From assembly GCF_001613805.1 (NCBI RefSeq), contig NZ_LPVY01000001.1:26027-90026 (forward strand): DNA of 64,000 nt, in the 5' to 3' direction. The translations under genes and the position numbers were made by a program. The stretch comes from Thalassospira lucentensis. Lineage in GTDB: Bacteria; Pseudomonadota; Alphaproteobacteria; Rhodospirillales; Thalassospiraceae. The notes beneath the pieces are model-generated. The model was not told the origin of the DNA and did not search any database. It saw only the letters and a program-made list of their open reading frames with translations. Positions 29,140 through 42,479 of this stretch are shown in pieces (within the stretch, counting starts at the first letter, position 1; each line of letters opens with the position of its first letter).

Positions 29140-29901
29140 ATGGACGACTTTTTCTGGTGGATCGTTCTGATCGGCTTTGCCGCACAGCTTGTTGATGGTG
29201 CGCTTGGCATGGCCTATGGCCTGACATCGACATCGCTTCTGATCAGTATCGGCCTGCCCCCGGCACAAGCCAGTGCCACAGTGCACGCCGCCGAGGTTTT
29301 CACCACCGCCGTTTCCGGCACATCACACCATTTCGCGCGCAATGTTGACTGGAAAATGGTCAGGACACTGGCGATTGCAGGTTCCATCGGCGGGGCTGCC
29401 GGGGCGGCGTTGCTGTCATCGGGGATCGGCGAATATCTTGCGCCGTTTGTCGCCCTTTACCTAAGCGCGCTGGGCGTTCTGGTCATTGCCAAGGCAGTGC
29501 GCAAGGTACAACCGCCTGCGGCCATGCGCGGGCTTGCCCCGCTTGGTCTGGTTGGCGGGTTCCTCGACGCGGTGGGCGGCGGCGGATGGGGACCGATCGT
29601 ATCAAGCACGCTGGTCTATCGTGGCCATGCCGAACCGCACCGGATGCTGGGCACCTCGGCGGCATCGGAATTTTTCGTGACAGTGATGATCACCGTGACC
29701 TTTGCCGGGCATTTCGGACTGGAAAGTTTCGGGATGGCGGCACTGGCACTGGTGATCGGCGGCGTACCCGCCGCACCGCTTGCCGCCGTGCTTGTCCGCA
29801 TCATACCGCGCAAACCCCTGATGATCGCGGTCGGATTGCTGATCGTGATCCTTGGCGGGTTCGGGATTTACCGGTTTGTCAGTGCGTTGCTGGTGGCTTA
29901 G
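29140..29901 (+). CDS. TauE/SafE-family membrane exporter
   Basis: Inner-membrane protein of 253 residues with seven to eight membrane segments in two halves. The first half contains FAAQLVDGALGMAYG and the second LVGGFLDAVGGGGWGP, the two family repeats. TauE/SafE proteins move sulfite, sulfoacetate or other organic anions; the substrate here is unknown. A GGAG lies 12 bases before the ATG. Its stop overlaps the prmA stop on the other strand (29898-29901). Confidence 0.93.
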   Translation: MDDFFWWIVLIGFAAQLVDGALGMAYGLTSTSLLISIGLPPAQASATVHAAEVFTTAVSGTSHHFARNVDWKMVRTLAIAGSIGGAAGAALLSSGIGEYLAPFVALYLSALGVLVIAKAVRKVQPPAAMRGLAPLGLVGGFLDAVGGGGWGPIVSSTLVYRGHAEPHRMLGTSAASEFFVTVMITVTFAGHFGLESFGMAALALVIGGVPAAPLAAVLVRIIPRKPLMIAVGLLIVILGGFGIYRFVSALLVA

Positions 29902-30779
29902 CCAACCACCAGCGTCGTCCATTCCTCGACCGGGAAACGCTTGACCAGTGACAGGCCGACATCGCGGTAGGCCGACAGGACAAACTGTTCCTGATGGGAC
30001 AGAAGCCCCGACAGAACCACATAGCCACCTTCGGCCAGCGTACCGCGCAGGTCGCGTGCCATATGGCGCAACGGGCGGGCAAGGATATTGGCACACACAA
30101 TGTCGTAATAACCGGCATTGCGGATGCGCACGTCGCTAAAGCCGTTGGAATGGATCGCGGTGACCAGATCGGTGATCTTGTTGATCCGGGCATTTTCACG
30201 GGCAACGCGCACCGATGCGGCATCAATATCGGCCATCATCACCGGGCAACGCCATGTTTTGGCACATGCCATGCCCAGAATGCCGGACCCGCATCCCATA
30301 TCAAGCGCATTGTAACGGTACGAATGTTTGGCGATCCAGTCGATTGCCGCGAGGCAACCCTTGGTCGTCTGGTGTTCACCAGAACCGAATGCCAGACCGG
30401 CATCGACCTGCAAACCGGTTTTGGCCACCGGAATACCGTCTTCCCAGTGCGAGCCATGGACATAGAACCGGCCAACCGAAATCGGCTTGAAGCTGCGCAG
30501 ATTGTCGCTGACCCAGTCTTTGGGCTCGTAGGTGCCAAACTCGACCACCGGCACGTCAACACCGACCGCAGACGCCATCAATGATACGGCGGTTTCAACC
30601 GCGGTCTTGTCAAGATGATCGCCCGAAAAGCCTTCGACCTTCCAGGGTGCAGTCGGATCGCCCGGCCGTTCGAAATGCGACAGGGCATCGCAATGCTCAT
30701 ACAACGCCTCGGCAAAGGCCGGGGCATATTTGCCATCAACCTCGAAGGTGAAATTATAGCAACGAACGGTTTCGGTCAT
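29898..30779 (-). CDS. prmA: Ribosomal protein L11 methyltransferase PrmA
   Basis: SAM-dependent methyltransferase of 293 residues that trimethylates ribosomal protein L11. An N-terminal L11-recognition domain precedes the catalytic domain with DAGLAFGSGEHQTTKG, the SAM-binding loop ALDMGCGSGILGMA and the NILARPLRHMA motif. The ATG at 30779 has GAGAAG upstream and aligns with the family; an earlier frame to 30818 adds 13 residues. It follows uvrD by 60 bp, so the two are probably co-transcribed. Confidence 0.96.
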   Translation of the reverse strand: MTETVRCYNFTFEVDGKYAPAFAEALYEHCDALSHFERPGDPTAPWKVEGFSGDHLDKTAVETAVSLMASAVGVDVPVVEFGTYEPKDWVSDNLRSFKPISVGRFYVHGSHWEDGIPVAKTGLQVDAGLAFGSGEHQTTKGCLAAIDWIAKHSYRYNALDMGCGSGILGMACAKTWRCPVMMADIDAASVRVARENARINKITDLVTAIHSNGFSDVRIRNAGYYDIVCANILARPLRHMARDLRGTLAEGGYVVLSGLLSHQEQFVLSAYRDVGLSLVKRFPVEEWTTLVVG

Positions 30780-30839
30780 ATCGCTTCTCGCAAGATTGCG
30801 GCGGCCGTTTGACCGCACCAGAAATAATGTCCGGGCGGC

Positions 30840-33200
30840 TTAACCCGGCAGGATGAAACTGTCGACCACTTTCTTTGTGCCGACACCCTCGAAATGGATT
30901 TCAAGTTTGTTGCCATCGACCGCCTTGACGGTACCGGGGCCGAATTTGCGATGACGTACTGCATCGCCGACTTTGTATTTCGATGATTTCGAACTGGTGG
31001 TGTAGCTGGTTTCACCATCCGGCTTTACATCAATCACGTTTTTGCGCACCCGGTCCTGCCATCCCGCGCTGGCAAACCGGCGTTCACCCGTCCCGCCATA
31101 GGGGTTATAGCTTTCCGCCGGTTTGTTATCCGCCCAGCTTGGCATTTTCATCCAGTCGTCGGCCCCCCATGCACCGGGCGATACATTGCCACGATGATTG
31201 CCAAGGCCGGTGTCGCTGATGCGTTCGACATGCTCGTCGGGCAATTCATCGACAAAGCGCGACGGCAGGGCCGATTGCCACTGGTTATAAATCCGCCGGT
31301 TGGCGGCATAGGAAACCGTGGCACGTTTGCGCGCACGGGTGATGCCGACATAGGCCAGACGGCGTTCTTCCTCCAGGCCCTTCACCCCGCTTTCATCCAT
31401 GGCACGCTGATGGGGGAAAACACCTTCTTCCCAGCCGGGCAGGAAGACATAGTCAAATTCAAGCCCCTTGGCCGCATGCAGGGTCATGATGGTGACTTTT
31501 TCCTGATCGGCATTCTGTTCGTTTTCCATCACCAGCGACACATGTTCAAGGAAGCTGGTCAGGTTTTCAAACTCGCCAATCGCAGATACCAGTTCTTTGA
31601 GGTTCTCCAGACGGCCGGGCGCATCAATTTCCTTCGATGTGCGCCACATATCGGTATAGCCGCTTTCATCAAGAACCGTCTCAAGCACCGCCACATGCGA
31701 TGTGGTTTCAAGCATCTCGCGCCAGCGTTTGAAATCGCCCAGCAACCCGCCAATCGCCTGACGCATTTTGGGTTTGAGTTCCTCGGTCCCGATCAGATCA
31801 AGCGCCGCCGCCGGAAGCGAAACCGCCTGATCACGCGAATATTGATGCAGGGTTTGCAGGGTGGCCTTTCCCACCCCGCGCTTGGGCACATTGACGATGC
31901 GTTCAAACGCAAGGCTGTCATCGGGTTGGGCGACCATGCGGATATAAGCCAGCGCATCGCGGATTTCCTGACGTTCATAGAAACGCGGTCCGCCAACAAC
32001 CCGGTACGGGATGCCCAGCGTGATCAGCCGTTCCTCGAACTCGCGGGTCTGGAACCCGGCACGGACAAGGATCGCCATATGGGATGCGCCAATACCCTTG
32101 CTTTGCAGGGCTTCGATATCCTCGCCAACAAGTCGCGCCTCGGCCTCGCCATCCCATACACCTTTGACAAAGACCTTTTCGCCGGTATCAAGTTCGGTCC
32201 AAAGCTCCTTGCCCAGACGACCATCGTTAAAGGTGATCAGCTTGGACGCAGCGGCCAGAATATGCGGCGTGGAACGATAATTCTGTTCCAGTCGGACGAC
32301 CTTGGCACCGGGGAAATCGGACTCGAAGCGCAGGATATTGCCGACCTCGGCCCCACGCCAGCTATAGATCGCCTGATCATCATCACCGACACAGCAGATA
32401 TTGCGATGAACCATCGCCAGCGCGCGCAGCCACAGATACTGCGCCACGTTGGTATCCTGATATTCATCGACCAGAACATAGCGGAAGGTTTCCTGATAAC
32501 GGCGCAGGATTTCCGGATGCTTCTGGAACAGGGTCAGGCAATGCAGCAAAAGATCGCCAAAATCGGCCGCATTCAGAACCGCCAGACGTTCCTGATAGAT
32601 TTTATAAAGGTACTTGGCCCCGCCATTGGCGAACTCGACACTTTCATTGACCCGTTCGGGTGAAAGTCCCTTGTCCTTCCAGCGCTGGATGATCCCCATC
32701 AGTTGCTTGGCCGGCCATTTTTTCTGATCGATCTGTTCGGCATCCATGATCTGCTTAAGCAGGCGGACCTGATCATCGCTATCAAGGATCGTGAAGTTTG
32801 ATTGCAACCCGACCAGTTCGGCATGGCGGCGCAGCAGGCGGGCGGCCAGCGAGTGGAAAGTCCCCAGCCACCATCCTTCAACCGGACGGCCCAGCGCATG
32901 GGCGACACGTTCCTGCATTTCCTTGGCCGCACGATTGGTAAAGGTCACGGCAAGAATTTGCTGCGGATGCAGGCGCTCAGTCTGTCCCTTGGTTTCCAGA
33001 AGATGGGCAAGACGGGTCGTCAGAACGCGCGTTTTCCCCGTTCCGGCACCTGCCAGCACCAGCAACGGACCATCAAGCGTTTCGACCGCTTCGCGTTGCT
33101 CGGCATTCAGATTGGCAAGGTAATCCGGTGCGGGTGCGTCCTGAAGGCGCATTTCCGGGCTTGCGGCGAATTCATCGATTTCAAAGGGATCATCCATCAT
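30840..33200 (-). CDS. uvrD: ATP-dependent DNA helicase UvrD/PcrA
   Basis: Superfamily 1A 3'-5' helicase acting in nucleotide excision and mismatch repair. Motifs in order: LNAEQREAV (Q motif), Walker A AGAGTGKT, TFTNRAAKEM (Ia), VLVDEYQDTN (II), CCVGDDDQAIYSWRGA (III), RLEQNYRST (IV), TMHAAKGLEF-type motif V (MTLHAAKGLEFDYVF) and VGITRARKRA (VI). The C-terminal Tudor-like domain reads YKVGDAVRHRKFGPGTV. The start is uncertain: an ATG at 33245 would add 15 residues, but neither has a ribosome site and a TATATA lies between them. No SOS box was seen upstream. Confidence 0.96.
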   Translation of the reverse strand: MMDDPFEIDEFAASPEMRLQDAPAPDYLANLNAEQREAVETLDGPLLVLAGAGTGKTRVLTTRLAHLLETKGQTERLHPQQILAVTFTNRAAKEMQERVAHALGRPVEGWWLGTFHSLAARLLRRHAELVGLQSNFTILDSDDQVRLLKQIMDAEQIDQKKWPAKQLMGIIQRWKDKGLSPERVNESVEFANGGAKYLYKIYQERLAVLNAADFGDLLLHCLTLFQKHPEILRRYQETFRYVLVDEYQDTNVAQYLWLRALAMVHRNICCVGDDDQAIYSWRGAEVGNILRFESDFPGAKVVRLEQNYRSTPHILAAASKLITFNDGRLGKELWTELDTGEKVFVKGVWDGEAEARLVGEDIEALQSKGIGASHMAILVRAGFQTREFEERLITLGIPYRVVGGPRFYERQEIRDALAYIRMVAQPDDSLAFERIVNVPKRGVGKATLQTLHQYSRDQAVSLPAAALDLIGTEELKPKMRQAIGGLLGDFKRWREMLETTSHVAVLETVLDESGYTDMWRTSKEIDAPGRLENLKELVSAIGEFENLTSFLEHVSLVMENEQNADQEKVTIMTLHAAKGLEFDYVFLPGWEEGVFPHQRAMDESGVKGLEEERRLAYVGITRARKRATVSYAANRRIYNQWQSALPSRFVDELPDEHVERISDTGLGNHRGNVSPGAWGADDWMKMPSWADNKPAESYNPYGGTGERRFASAGWQDRVRKNVIDVKPDGETSYTTSSKSSKYKVGDAVRHRKFGPGTVKAVDGNKLEIHFEGVGTKKVVDSFILPG

Positions 33201-33405
33201 GTCGGGATATATAACATGCTCTGCAAACGGGGCCAGTATTGGCATTCAATCAAGTGGCGATATCGGGTTGCTTATTGTGCAACAAATCGGGAACGTCGAC
33301 CAATTTTTTCCCTGAAAATATTTTTTCCGCCTGCTTTTCTGCGCCAGTTTTTCCTGCGCCTCGCGTGAACAGTCATAACGACAATCACCACGCAAGGAGC
33401 CCCCG

Positions 33406-34167
33406 ATGAGCGGCATCAACAGTCTGAGTGCCAGTCTTGCGCAAATATTTAGCCAAACACAGTCGACCGGTAGCAGCCAGTCTACCGAAAGCAGTAGCGG
33501 TGTAGAAGGCATCGGTGCCTTCGCCCTTACCAGCACGCAAAGCACCGCCTCGACACAGGCGGTCGACGCGGTTTCGGAAATCACCAGCAGCGGACAGGGC
33601 AGCGTTGATCAGCTTTCCGATCAGATCAAAGCCATGTTGCTGGAAATGCAGGAAAGCACCGATACATCGGCCTCCGATGGCGCTTTTGACGCGCAGCAAC
33701 TGTTTGATGACCTTGACACCGATGATGACGGCACCCTGACCAAGGATGAATTCCTGGCAGGCAAACCCGACGATGTCAGCGATGAAATGGCTGAAAACCT
33801 GTGGTCGATGATGGCAGGTAGCGAAGCCGAAAGCATTTCCCAAGACGATTACCTGACAAGCATGGCACCCCCACCCGGTGCGACAACAACCACGGCAACT
33901 GCGGACGAGAGCACGGGTAGCTCATCGGGCGGTGACAGTGCCGCAACAGCCGATACCGAAAATTACGACCCGCTTGATACCAACGAAGACGGCATTGTCA
34001 GCCTTGCCGAACTGATGGCCGCCGCCCCGGCGGACGAAACCCCATCTGCCAGCAGCCTGCCCGACACCAACAGCCAGACCAGCAGCACAGGCGATGACGC
34101 CACAACCACCGTCGGCAATGGCGCAACACCGTTCGATAACCGCCTGATGGCACAGTTGATGGCATAA
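33406..34167 (+). CDS. Ser/Thr-rich EF-hand calcium-binding protein
   Basis: Acidic protein of 253 residues without a signal peptide or membrane segment. Two canonical EF-hand loops are present, DTDDDGTLTKDE (104-115) and DTNEDGIVSLAE (191-202), each with Asp/Asn at positions 1, 3 and 5 and Glu at 12. They are separated by low-complexity Ser/Thr/Ala stretches, and the first 60 residues are mostly Ser, Thr and Gln. A strong AAGGAG site precedes the ATG and a terminator follows, so it is a stand-alone gene. Calcium binding is well supported; role and location are not known. Confidence 0.85.
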   Translation: MSGINSLSASLAQIFSQTQSTGSSQSTESSSGVEGIGAFALTSTQSTASTQAVDAVSEITSSGQGSVDQLSDQIKAMLLEMQESTDTSASDGAFDAQQLFDDLDTDDDGTLTKDEFLAGKPDDVSDEMAENLWSMMAGSEAESISQDDYLTSMAPPPGATTTTATADESTGSSSGGDSAATADTENYDPLDTNEDGIVSLAELMAAAPADETPSASSLPDTNSQTSSTGDDATTTVGNGATPFDNRLMAQLMA

Positions 34168-34214
34168 TTGACCATGTAACACCGGGTTTCTTCGACGAAG
34201 CGAGAGCCCCAACC

Positions 34215-34252
34215 TGCCGCCGGCCACGATATCAAACCGGCGGCATTTTTTT
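34215..34252 (+). terminator. Terminator of the EF-hand gene
   Basis: TGCCGCCGG (34215-34223) and CCGGCGGCA (34237-34245) form a 9-bp perfect stem, followed by seven T. Confidence 0.92.
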
Positions 34253-34273
34253 GCCTGCCACGTTCGGGAAAGC

Positions 34274-36067
34274 CTAGAACAGCTTGGGCGGCGCATCGCC
34301 GCGTTCTTCGCTTTGCAGTTCCAGAAGCGCGTTGTTATAGGCCATCATCGCGTCCTTTTCGTGGACGAAACCGACCATAAGACGTTCTTCCTCGTTATTG
34401 ATCACCGGCAGGTGTTCCTCGCCGGTCTGTTCCATCAGACGCACGGCCTTCTCGATGCTGTCAGTACGCAGCAGAACCGGCGGCTTGGATCGGGCGACCT
34501 GCCCTGCGGTGACTTCTTCGCCCATTTCCGGATCAAACGCCGCATGGCGCAAATCGGCCAGTGTAATCGTGCCGTGCAACCGGCCATCATCATCAATCAC
34601 GAACAGTTCGGAATAGGGCGCATTGATCAGCTTTTCGCGAATGGACGGCATCCCGTCGCCAAGCGGCACGGTCTGATATTCCGCCTTCATGATGTCGGCG
34701 ACCTTCATCATGCGCAGCAAATTCATTTCCCGGCCCCACCGGGTCGAAAGCCCCCGGCATTTAAGCTGCCAGGCAAAGAACGATCCGCCCTGGAACTGGT
34801 CCATCACAATTGATGCAATCACCGATGCCACCATCACCGCAATGGTCAGGGCATAGTCGCCGGTCAGTTCAAAGATGATCAGGGTCGTTGAAATCGGCGC
34901 GCCCAGCATGGCCGCCGCCACCGCCCCCATGCCGACCAGTGTATAGGCTCCGTACCCCGATGACAGATCGGGGAAAATCGCCGTTGCCGTCACCCCGAAT
35001 GCCCCGCCCAGCATCGCACCAAGGAAAAGGGCCGGACTGAAAATCCCGCCCGCAAAGCCCATGCCGATGCAGATCGCGACCATTGCGGCCTTCACGATCA
35101 GAAGCTGTACAAGAAATGACCAGCCATACGCCCCGTAAAGCGCATCATTCATCGCACCATAACCAACGCCGACAATCTGCGGGAACTTGATCGCAACAAT
35201 ACCGATCACAAGCCCCGCCACGGCGGGCCGCAACCAGCCCGGAATTTTCGATGCCTTGGCCGCCATTTGCACCACCGGGATGGCACGCGTTACGCAAATC
35301 GCGGTGATCCCCGCCGCAATCCCCAAAAGCGCAAAGGCCGGAAATTCCAGAAACGACTGGATTTCATTGGCCGGCAACAGAAAGGCAATGTCGCTGCCGA
35401 AATAAAGCCGGGTGATGATCGTACCGGTCACCGAGGCCAGAACAATCGGTGCAAATGCGGTCAGGGCATAATGGCCAAGGGCAACCTCGTGGGCAAACAG
35501 CGCGCCCGCCAGCGGCGCATTAAAAGACGCCGCAACCGCGGATGCCACGCCGCATCCAAGCAGGGTGCGCGCCGTGCTGCGCCGCAGATGAAGAATACGC
35601 GCCAGCCACGCCCCGAACGACGCCCCCATATGGACAACCGGCCCCTCGCGGCCAAGCGACGCACCGGTTCCCAGCGACACCGCGCTGATAAATACCGATT
35701 TGATCCCACAGCGTGACGACATGCGTGCATCATGAAACAGGGCCGCATCAACCACATCGGCCACCCCGTGGGTACGCCGTTCGGGCAAAAACCGGTAAAT
35801 GAAAACCCCGACAAACAACCCGCCCAGTGTCGGCACCATGATCAAATGCCACGCCGGAAGATGCGCAAGATATTCATGGACCGCTTCCTCCCCCGAACCA
35901 AAGGTCAGCAACTGCACAAACAGGATGCCTTCACGAAACAGGATGGTCCCGCCCCCGGCCATCGCGCCGACCACAAGTGCTAGGATCGACAGCACAAGCT
36001 GCTCGCTTTTGACGATACGTCGCAATTGCCCAAGCAACTGGTTGGATTTGAAAAGCTTTTCGGCCAT
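34274..36067 (-). CDS. ClC-family chloride channel/antiporter with CBS domains
   Basis: Inner-membrane protein of 597 residues. The ClC core covers about 1-430, with the gating-glutamate motif GREGP (139-143) and GGIFSPALFLGAMLGG. Where many ClC proteins have GSGIPE this one reads RTHGVADVVDA, so the central Ser is replaced. A C-terminal pair of CBS domains (about 445-580: VADIMKAEYQTVPLGDGMPSI, VARSKPPVLLRTDSIEKAV) probably senses nucleotides. The GREGP glutamate suggests chloride/proton exchange rather than a pure channel, but the altered selectivity motif leaves the ion open. Confidence 0.93.
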   Translation of the reverse strand: MAEKLFKSNQLLGQLRRIVKSEQLVLSILALVVGAMAGGGTILFREGILFVQLLTFGSGEEAVHEYLAHLPAWHLIMVPTLGGLFVGVFIYRFLPERRTHGVADVVDAALFHDARMSSRCGIKSVFISAVSLGTGASLGREGPVVHMGASFGAWLARILHLRRSTARTLLGCGVASAVAASFNAPLAGALFAHEVALGHYALTAFAPIVLASVTGTIITRLYFGSDIAFLLPANEIQSFLEFPAFALLGIAAGITAICVTRAIPVVQMAAKASKIPGWLRPAVAGLVIGIVAIKFPQIVGVGYGAMNDALYGAYGWSFLVQLLIVKAAMVAICIGMGFAGGIFSPALFLGAMLGGAFGVTATAIFPDLSSGYGAYTLVGMGAVAAAMLGAPISTTLIIFELTGDYALTIAVMVASVIASIVMDQFQGGSFFAWQLKCRGLSTRWGREMNLLRMMKVADIMKAEYQTVPLGDGMPSIREKLINAPYSELFVIDDDGRLHGTITLADLRHAAFDPEMGEEVTAGQVARSKPPVLLRTDSIEKAVRLMEQTGEEHLPVINNEEERLMVGFVHEKDAMMAYNNALLELQSEERGDAPPKLF

Positions 36068-36393
36068 ATCGGGTTACCGGCGGGAACGGGTGAAACAGGA
36101 AGCTGTCATATGATCACAAGGTGTTGCGAATAAAAGGTAAAGGTCGGCAAATCCAGTGATATTTGCCAATAGCTGCCCCTTGCCCGATGCAGATGATGAC
36201 CGCAGGTTACCTCAAATGCATTGCCCAGGCCGGTCAGGTTCGGGCCAAGTCGATGACGCGACAGTGCTTTTTTCAGAAAACCATCATTGATCTTCGAACG
36301 GGAAATAACGCATGCTTGACGTCATACAGGTTTCCGAAGCCTGCGGGACTTTCCCCGAATAACAATAAATTCCTTTTTCAGGACTTCCGATAA
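36068..36393. other. 326-bp intergenic region
   Basis: Divergent spacer between the ClC and the Bcr/CflA transporter genes. It should hold both promoters. No convincing small gene, hairpin or operator was seen. Confidence 0.6.
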
Positions 36394-37638
36394 ATGACTG
36401 AAAGTCAAAAATCGGGCGCCACCATCGCCCGTCCACTTCCGGGTTTTGTCGAATTCGTTGTGTTAATGGCAATCACGATTGGTCTGGTTGCGCTTTCGAT
36501 CGACAATCTTTTACCCGCATTTGGTCCGATCGCCCTGGATTACGGCATCGAAGACGGCAACCGCATGCAGTTGCTGATCTATGTTTTCATGATTGCCTTT
36601 GGCCTGATGCAGATTGTCTATGGACCGCTGGCTGACAGTTTCGGCCGCAAACGCGTTTTGATGCTGGGTCTTTTCATTTATGCCATCGGGACCGTCATGG
36701 CGATTTTTGCCGACAGTTATGATCACCTTCTGGTCGCGCGTTTCGTTCAGGGGCTTGGCGCAGCGGCCCCGCGCGTTTTGACAATCGCGATCACGCGTGA
36801 CTGTTTCGAAGGCCGCGAAATGGCGCGTGTCATGTCGTTCGTGATGATGATCTTTATCATCGTGCCGGTCTTTGCCCCCGCATCGGGCAGCCTGATCCTT
36901 GCACTTGCCAACTGGCACATGATTTTCGTCAGCACCCTTGTGCTGGCGATCATTATTGCCGTCTGGTACAGCCTGCGGATGCCCGAAACGCTAAATCCCG
37001 AATACCGGCATAAACTGTCACTCAGCCGGATTGCGCGCGATATCAAAACCACCATCACCACCCGCCAGACGCTGGGTTATGCAACGGCGATGGGGCTGAT
37101 GTTTGCCTGTCTGATGGCCTATATCGGATCGGCCCAGCAGATTTTCGAAACCGAGGTTTACGGCCTTGGCGTCTGGTTCCCGCTGGTGTTCGGGATGATC
37201 GCCGCCTGCATGAGCGTTTCATCCTTCGTCAATGCCCGCCTTGTCCGCAAGATCGGCATGCACAAACTGTCGCAGGGTGGGCTTCTTGTGATGGCAATCA
37301 GCAGCCTGATCAATCTGGGCATCGCCTTTGCCTTTGACGGTGCCCCGCCGCTTCCGGTGTTTGGTGTGGGTCTTACGGTCACACTGTTCTGCTTTTCCAT
37401 GACCATGCCAAACTTCAATTCGCTGGCGATGGAACCGGTTGGCCGGATTGCCGGCACCGCATCCTCGATGATCGGGGTTTACAGCACCCTGATCGGTGTT
37501 GTCGCGGGCGGGATCATCGGCCAGCTATTCAATGGCACGGTTATCCCGCTGATTGGCGGCTATCTGGCTCTTGCCGTGCTGGCCATCGTGATTGTCGGCA
37601 TTACCGAACGCGGAAAGTTTTTCCACGCGACGCACTGA
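36394..37638 (+). CDS. MFS multidrug exporter, Bcr/CflA family
   Basis: Inner-membrane transporter of 414 residues with twelve predicted helices. The region after helix 2 carries the Major Facilitator signature YGPLADSFGRKRVLMLG, and LVARFVQGLGAAAPRVL matches the Bcr/CflA drug-resistance branch (helix 4-5). It probably exports drugs or metabolites with proton exchange; the substrate is unknown. A bidirectional terminator separates it from metH. Confidence 0.94.
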   Translation: MTESQKSGATIARPLPGFVEFVVLMAITIGLVALSIDNLLPAFGPIALDYGIEDGNRMQLLIYVFMIAFGLMQIVYGPLADSFGRKRVLMLGLFIYAIGTVMAIFADSYDHLLVARFVQGLGAAAPRVLTIAITRDCFEGREMARVMSFVMMIFIIVPVFAPASGSLILALANWHMIFVSTLVLAIIIAVWYSLRMPETLNPEYRHKLSLSRIARDIKTTITTRQTLGYATAMGLMFACLMAYIGSAQQIFETEVYGLGVWFPLVFGMIAACMSVSSFVNARLVRKIGMHKLSQGGLLVMAISSLINLGIAFAFDGAPPLPVFGVGLTVTLFCFSMTMPNFNSLAMEPVGRIAGTASSMIGVYSTLIGVVAGGIIGQLFNGTVIPLIGGYLALAVLAIVIVGITERGKFFHATH

Positions 37639-37652
37639 TGACCGATCAAATG

Positions 37653-37693
37653 TAAAAAAAGCCCCGCAGCCGGAAAGCTGCGGGGCTTTTTGT
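37653..37693. terminator. Bidirectional terminator between the exporter and metH
   Basis: AAAAAAAGCCCCGCAGC pairs with GCTGCGGGGCTTTTT as a long stem with a short CGGAAA-type loop. T-runs exist on both strands, serving the two convergent genes. Confidence 0.95.
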
Positions 37694-37702
37694 TTGATAC
37701 GA

Positions 37703-40348
<2,646 letters not shown>

Positions 40349-40383
40349 GGGTCTGTTCGATCTCTTTTTTCAGCTTCCCGGCA

Positions 40384-41457
40384 TCAGGCGGCGTTGAACG
40401 GCTCAAGGCCCGAAAGGCGCATTTTCGGTTCGATCACGGGCAGTTTGCGCGGATTGGCATTTGCCACGGCATCGGCAATCGCCTTGATATGGGGTGGCGT
40501 CGTGCCACAGCACCCGCCCAGCAGATTGACCATACCGGTTTCGGCCCATTCCTTGACCAAAGCCGCCATTTCGGCATCCGACTGGTCATATTCGCCAAAT
40601 TCGTTGGGCAGGCCCGCATTGGGATAAACCGATACACGGCATTCGGCAATGCGCGACAGTTCCTGAACATAGGGGCGCAACTGTGCCGCCCCCAATGCGC
40701 AGTTCAGCCCGATCGAGAACGGCTTGGCATGACGGACCGAATTGTAAAACGCCTCGGTGGTCTGTCCCGAAAGCGTCCGGCCCGACGCATCGGTGATGGT
40801 GCCCGAAATCAGAACCGGCACATCTTCACCGCGTTCTTCAAGCACCTCGTCGATGGCAAACAGGGCCGCCTTGGCATTGAGCGTATCGAAAATGGTTTCC
40901 ACCAGAAGCGCATCCGCTCCGCCATCCAGAAGGCCATTGACGGCTTCCTTATAAGCTTCGCGTAGCTGATCGAAGTTAACACCGCGGAAACCCGGATTGT
41001 TCACATCGGGCGAAATCGATGCGGTGCGGTTGGTCGGGCCGATGGCACCATTGACAAAGCGCACATCGCCGGGATGGGCGGCTTCCCATTCATCACAGGC
41101 CGCGCGCGCGATTTTCGCACTTTCGTAATTGATCTCGTAGGCAAGGCTTTCCATGCCGTAATCGGCCTGCGCAATTGTCGTCGCACTAAAGGTATTGGTC
41201 CCCTGAAGGTCCGCACCCGCGGCAATATATTGCAGATGGATATCCTTGATGATGTCAGGCCGGGTCAGGGACAGCAGATCGTTGTTGCCCTTCAGATCCT
41301 GTTTCCAGTCGGCAAAGCGTTCGCCGCGATAATCTTCCTCGCTCAGCTTGTGCTTCTGGATCATGGTGCCCATCGCACCATCAAGGATCAGGATTTTGTT
41401 TTCGGCCCGTTTACGCAGCAGGGCAATGCGTTCCTTGCGGTCATTCATCATCGTCAT
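40384..41457 (-). CDS. Homocysteine S-methyltransferase part of split methionine synthase
   Basis: Protein of about 357 residues equal to the N-terminal module of Met[28 protein letters not shown], and the zinc-binding cysteines in IGLNCALGA and [13 protein letters not shown]. It binds zinc-activated homocysteine, which takes the methyl group from methylcobalamin on the partner protein encoded next. The frame extends to 41550 inside metF, but [15 protein letters not shown] at 41457 aligns with family starts. The ribosome site is weak. The gene lies between metF and the second metH part in one operon. Confidence 0.93.
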   Translation of the reverse strand: MTMMNDRKERIALLRKRAENKILILDGAMGTMIQKHKLSEEDYRGERFADWKQDLKGNNDLLSLTRPDIIKDIHLQYIAAGADLQGTNTFSATTIAQADYGMESLAYEINYESAKIARAACDEWEAAHPGDVRFVNGAIGPTNRTASISPDVNNPGFRGVNFDQLREAYKEAVNGLLDGGADALLVETIFDTLNAKAALFAIDEVLEERGEDVPVLISGTITDASGRTLSGQTTEAFYNSVRHAKPFSIGLNCALGAAQLRPYVQELSRIAECRVSVYPNAGLPNEFGEYDQSDAEMAALVKEWAETGMVNLLGGCCGTTPPHIKAIADAVANANPRKLPVIEPKMRLSGLEPFNAA

Positions 41458-41497
41458 CCAGTCGTTTTGATCATGCAGGCTGTTTGGGCGGGTCAGT

Positions 41498-42439
<942 letters not shown>

Positions 42440-42479
42440 TTATGCGTTATTATTGTTGGCGATAAGCCTACCCGACTAA

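Noticed and set aside
31194..32663. 489-codon plus-strand open frame opposite uvrD
   Set aside because: It is a shadow of the helicase gene, and all helicase motifs are intact on the other strand.
33246..33405. SOS box for uvrD
   Set aside because: GAAC occurs at two places, but neither has a second half at N7.
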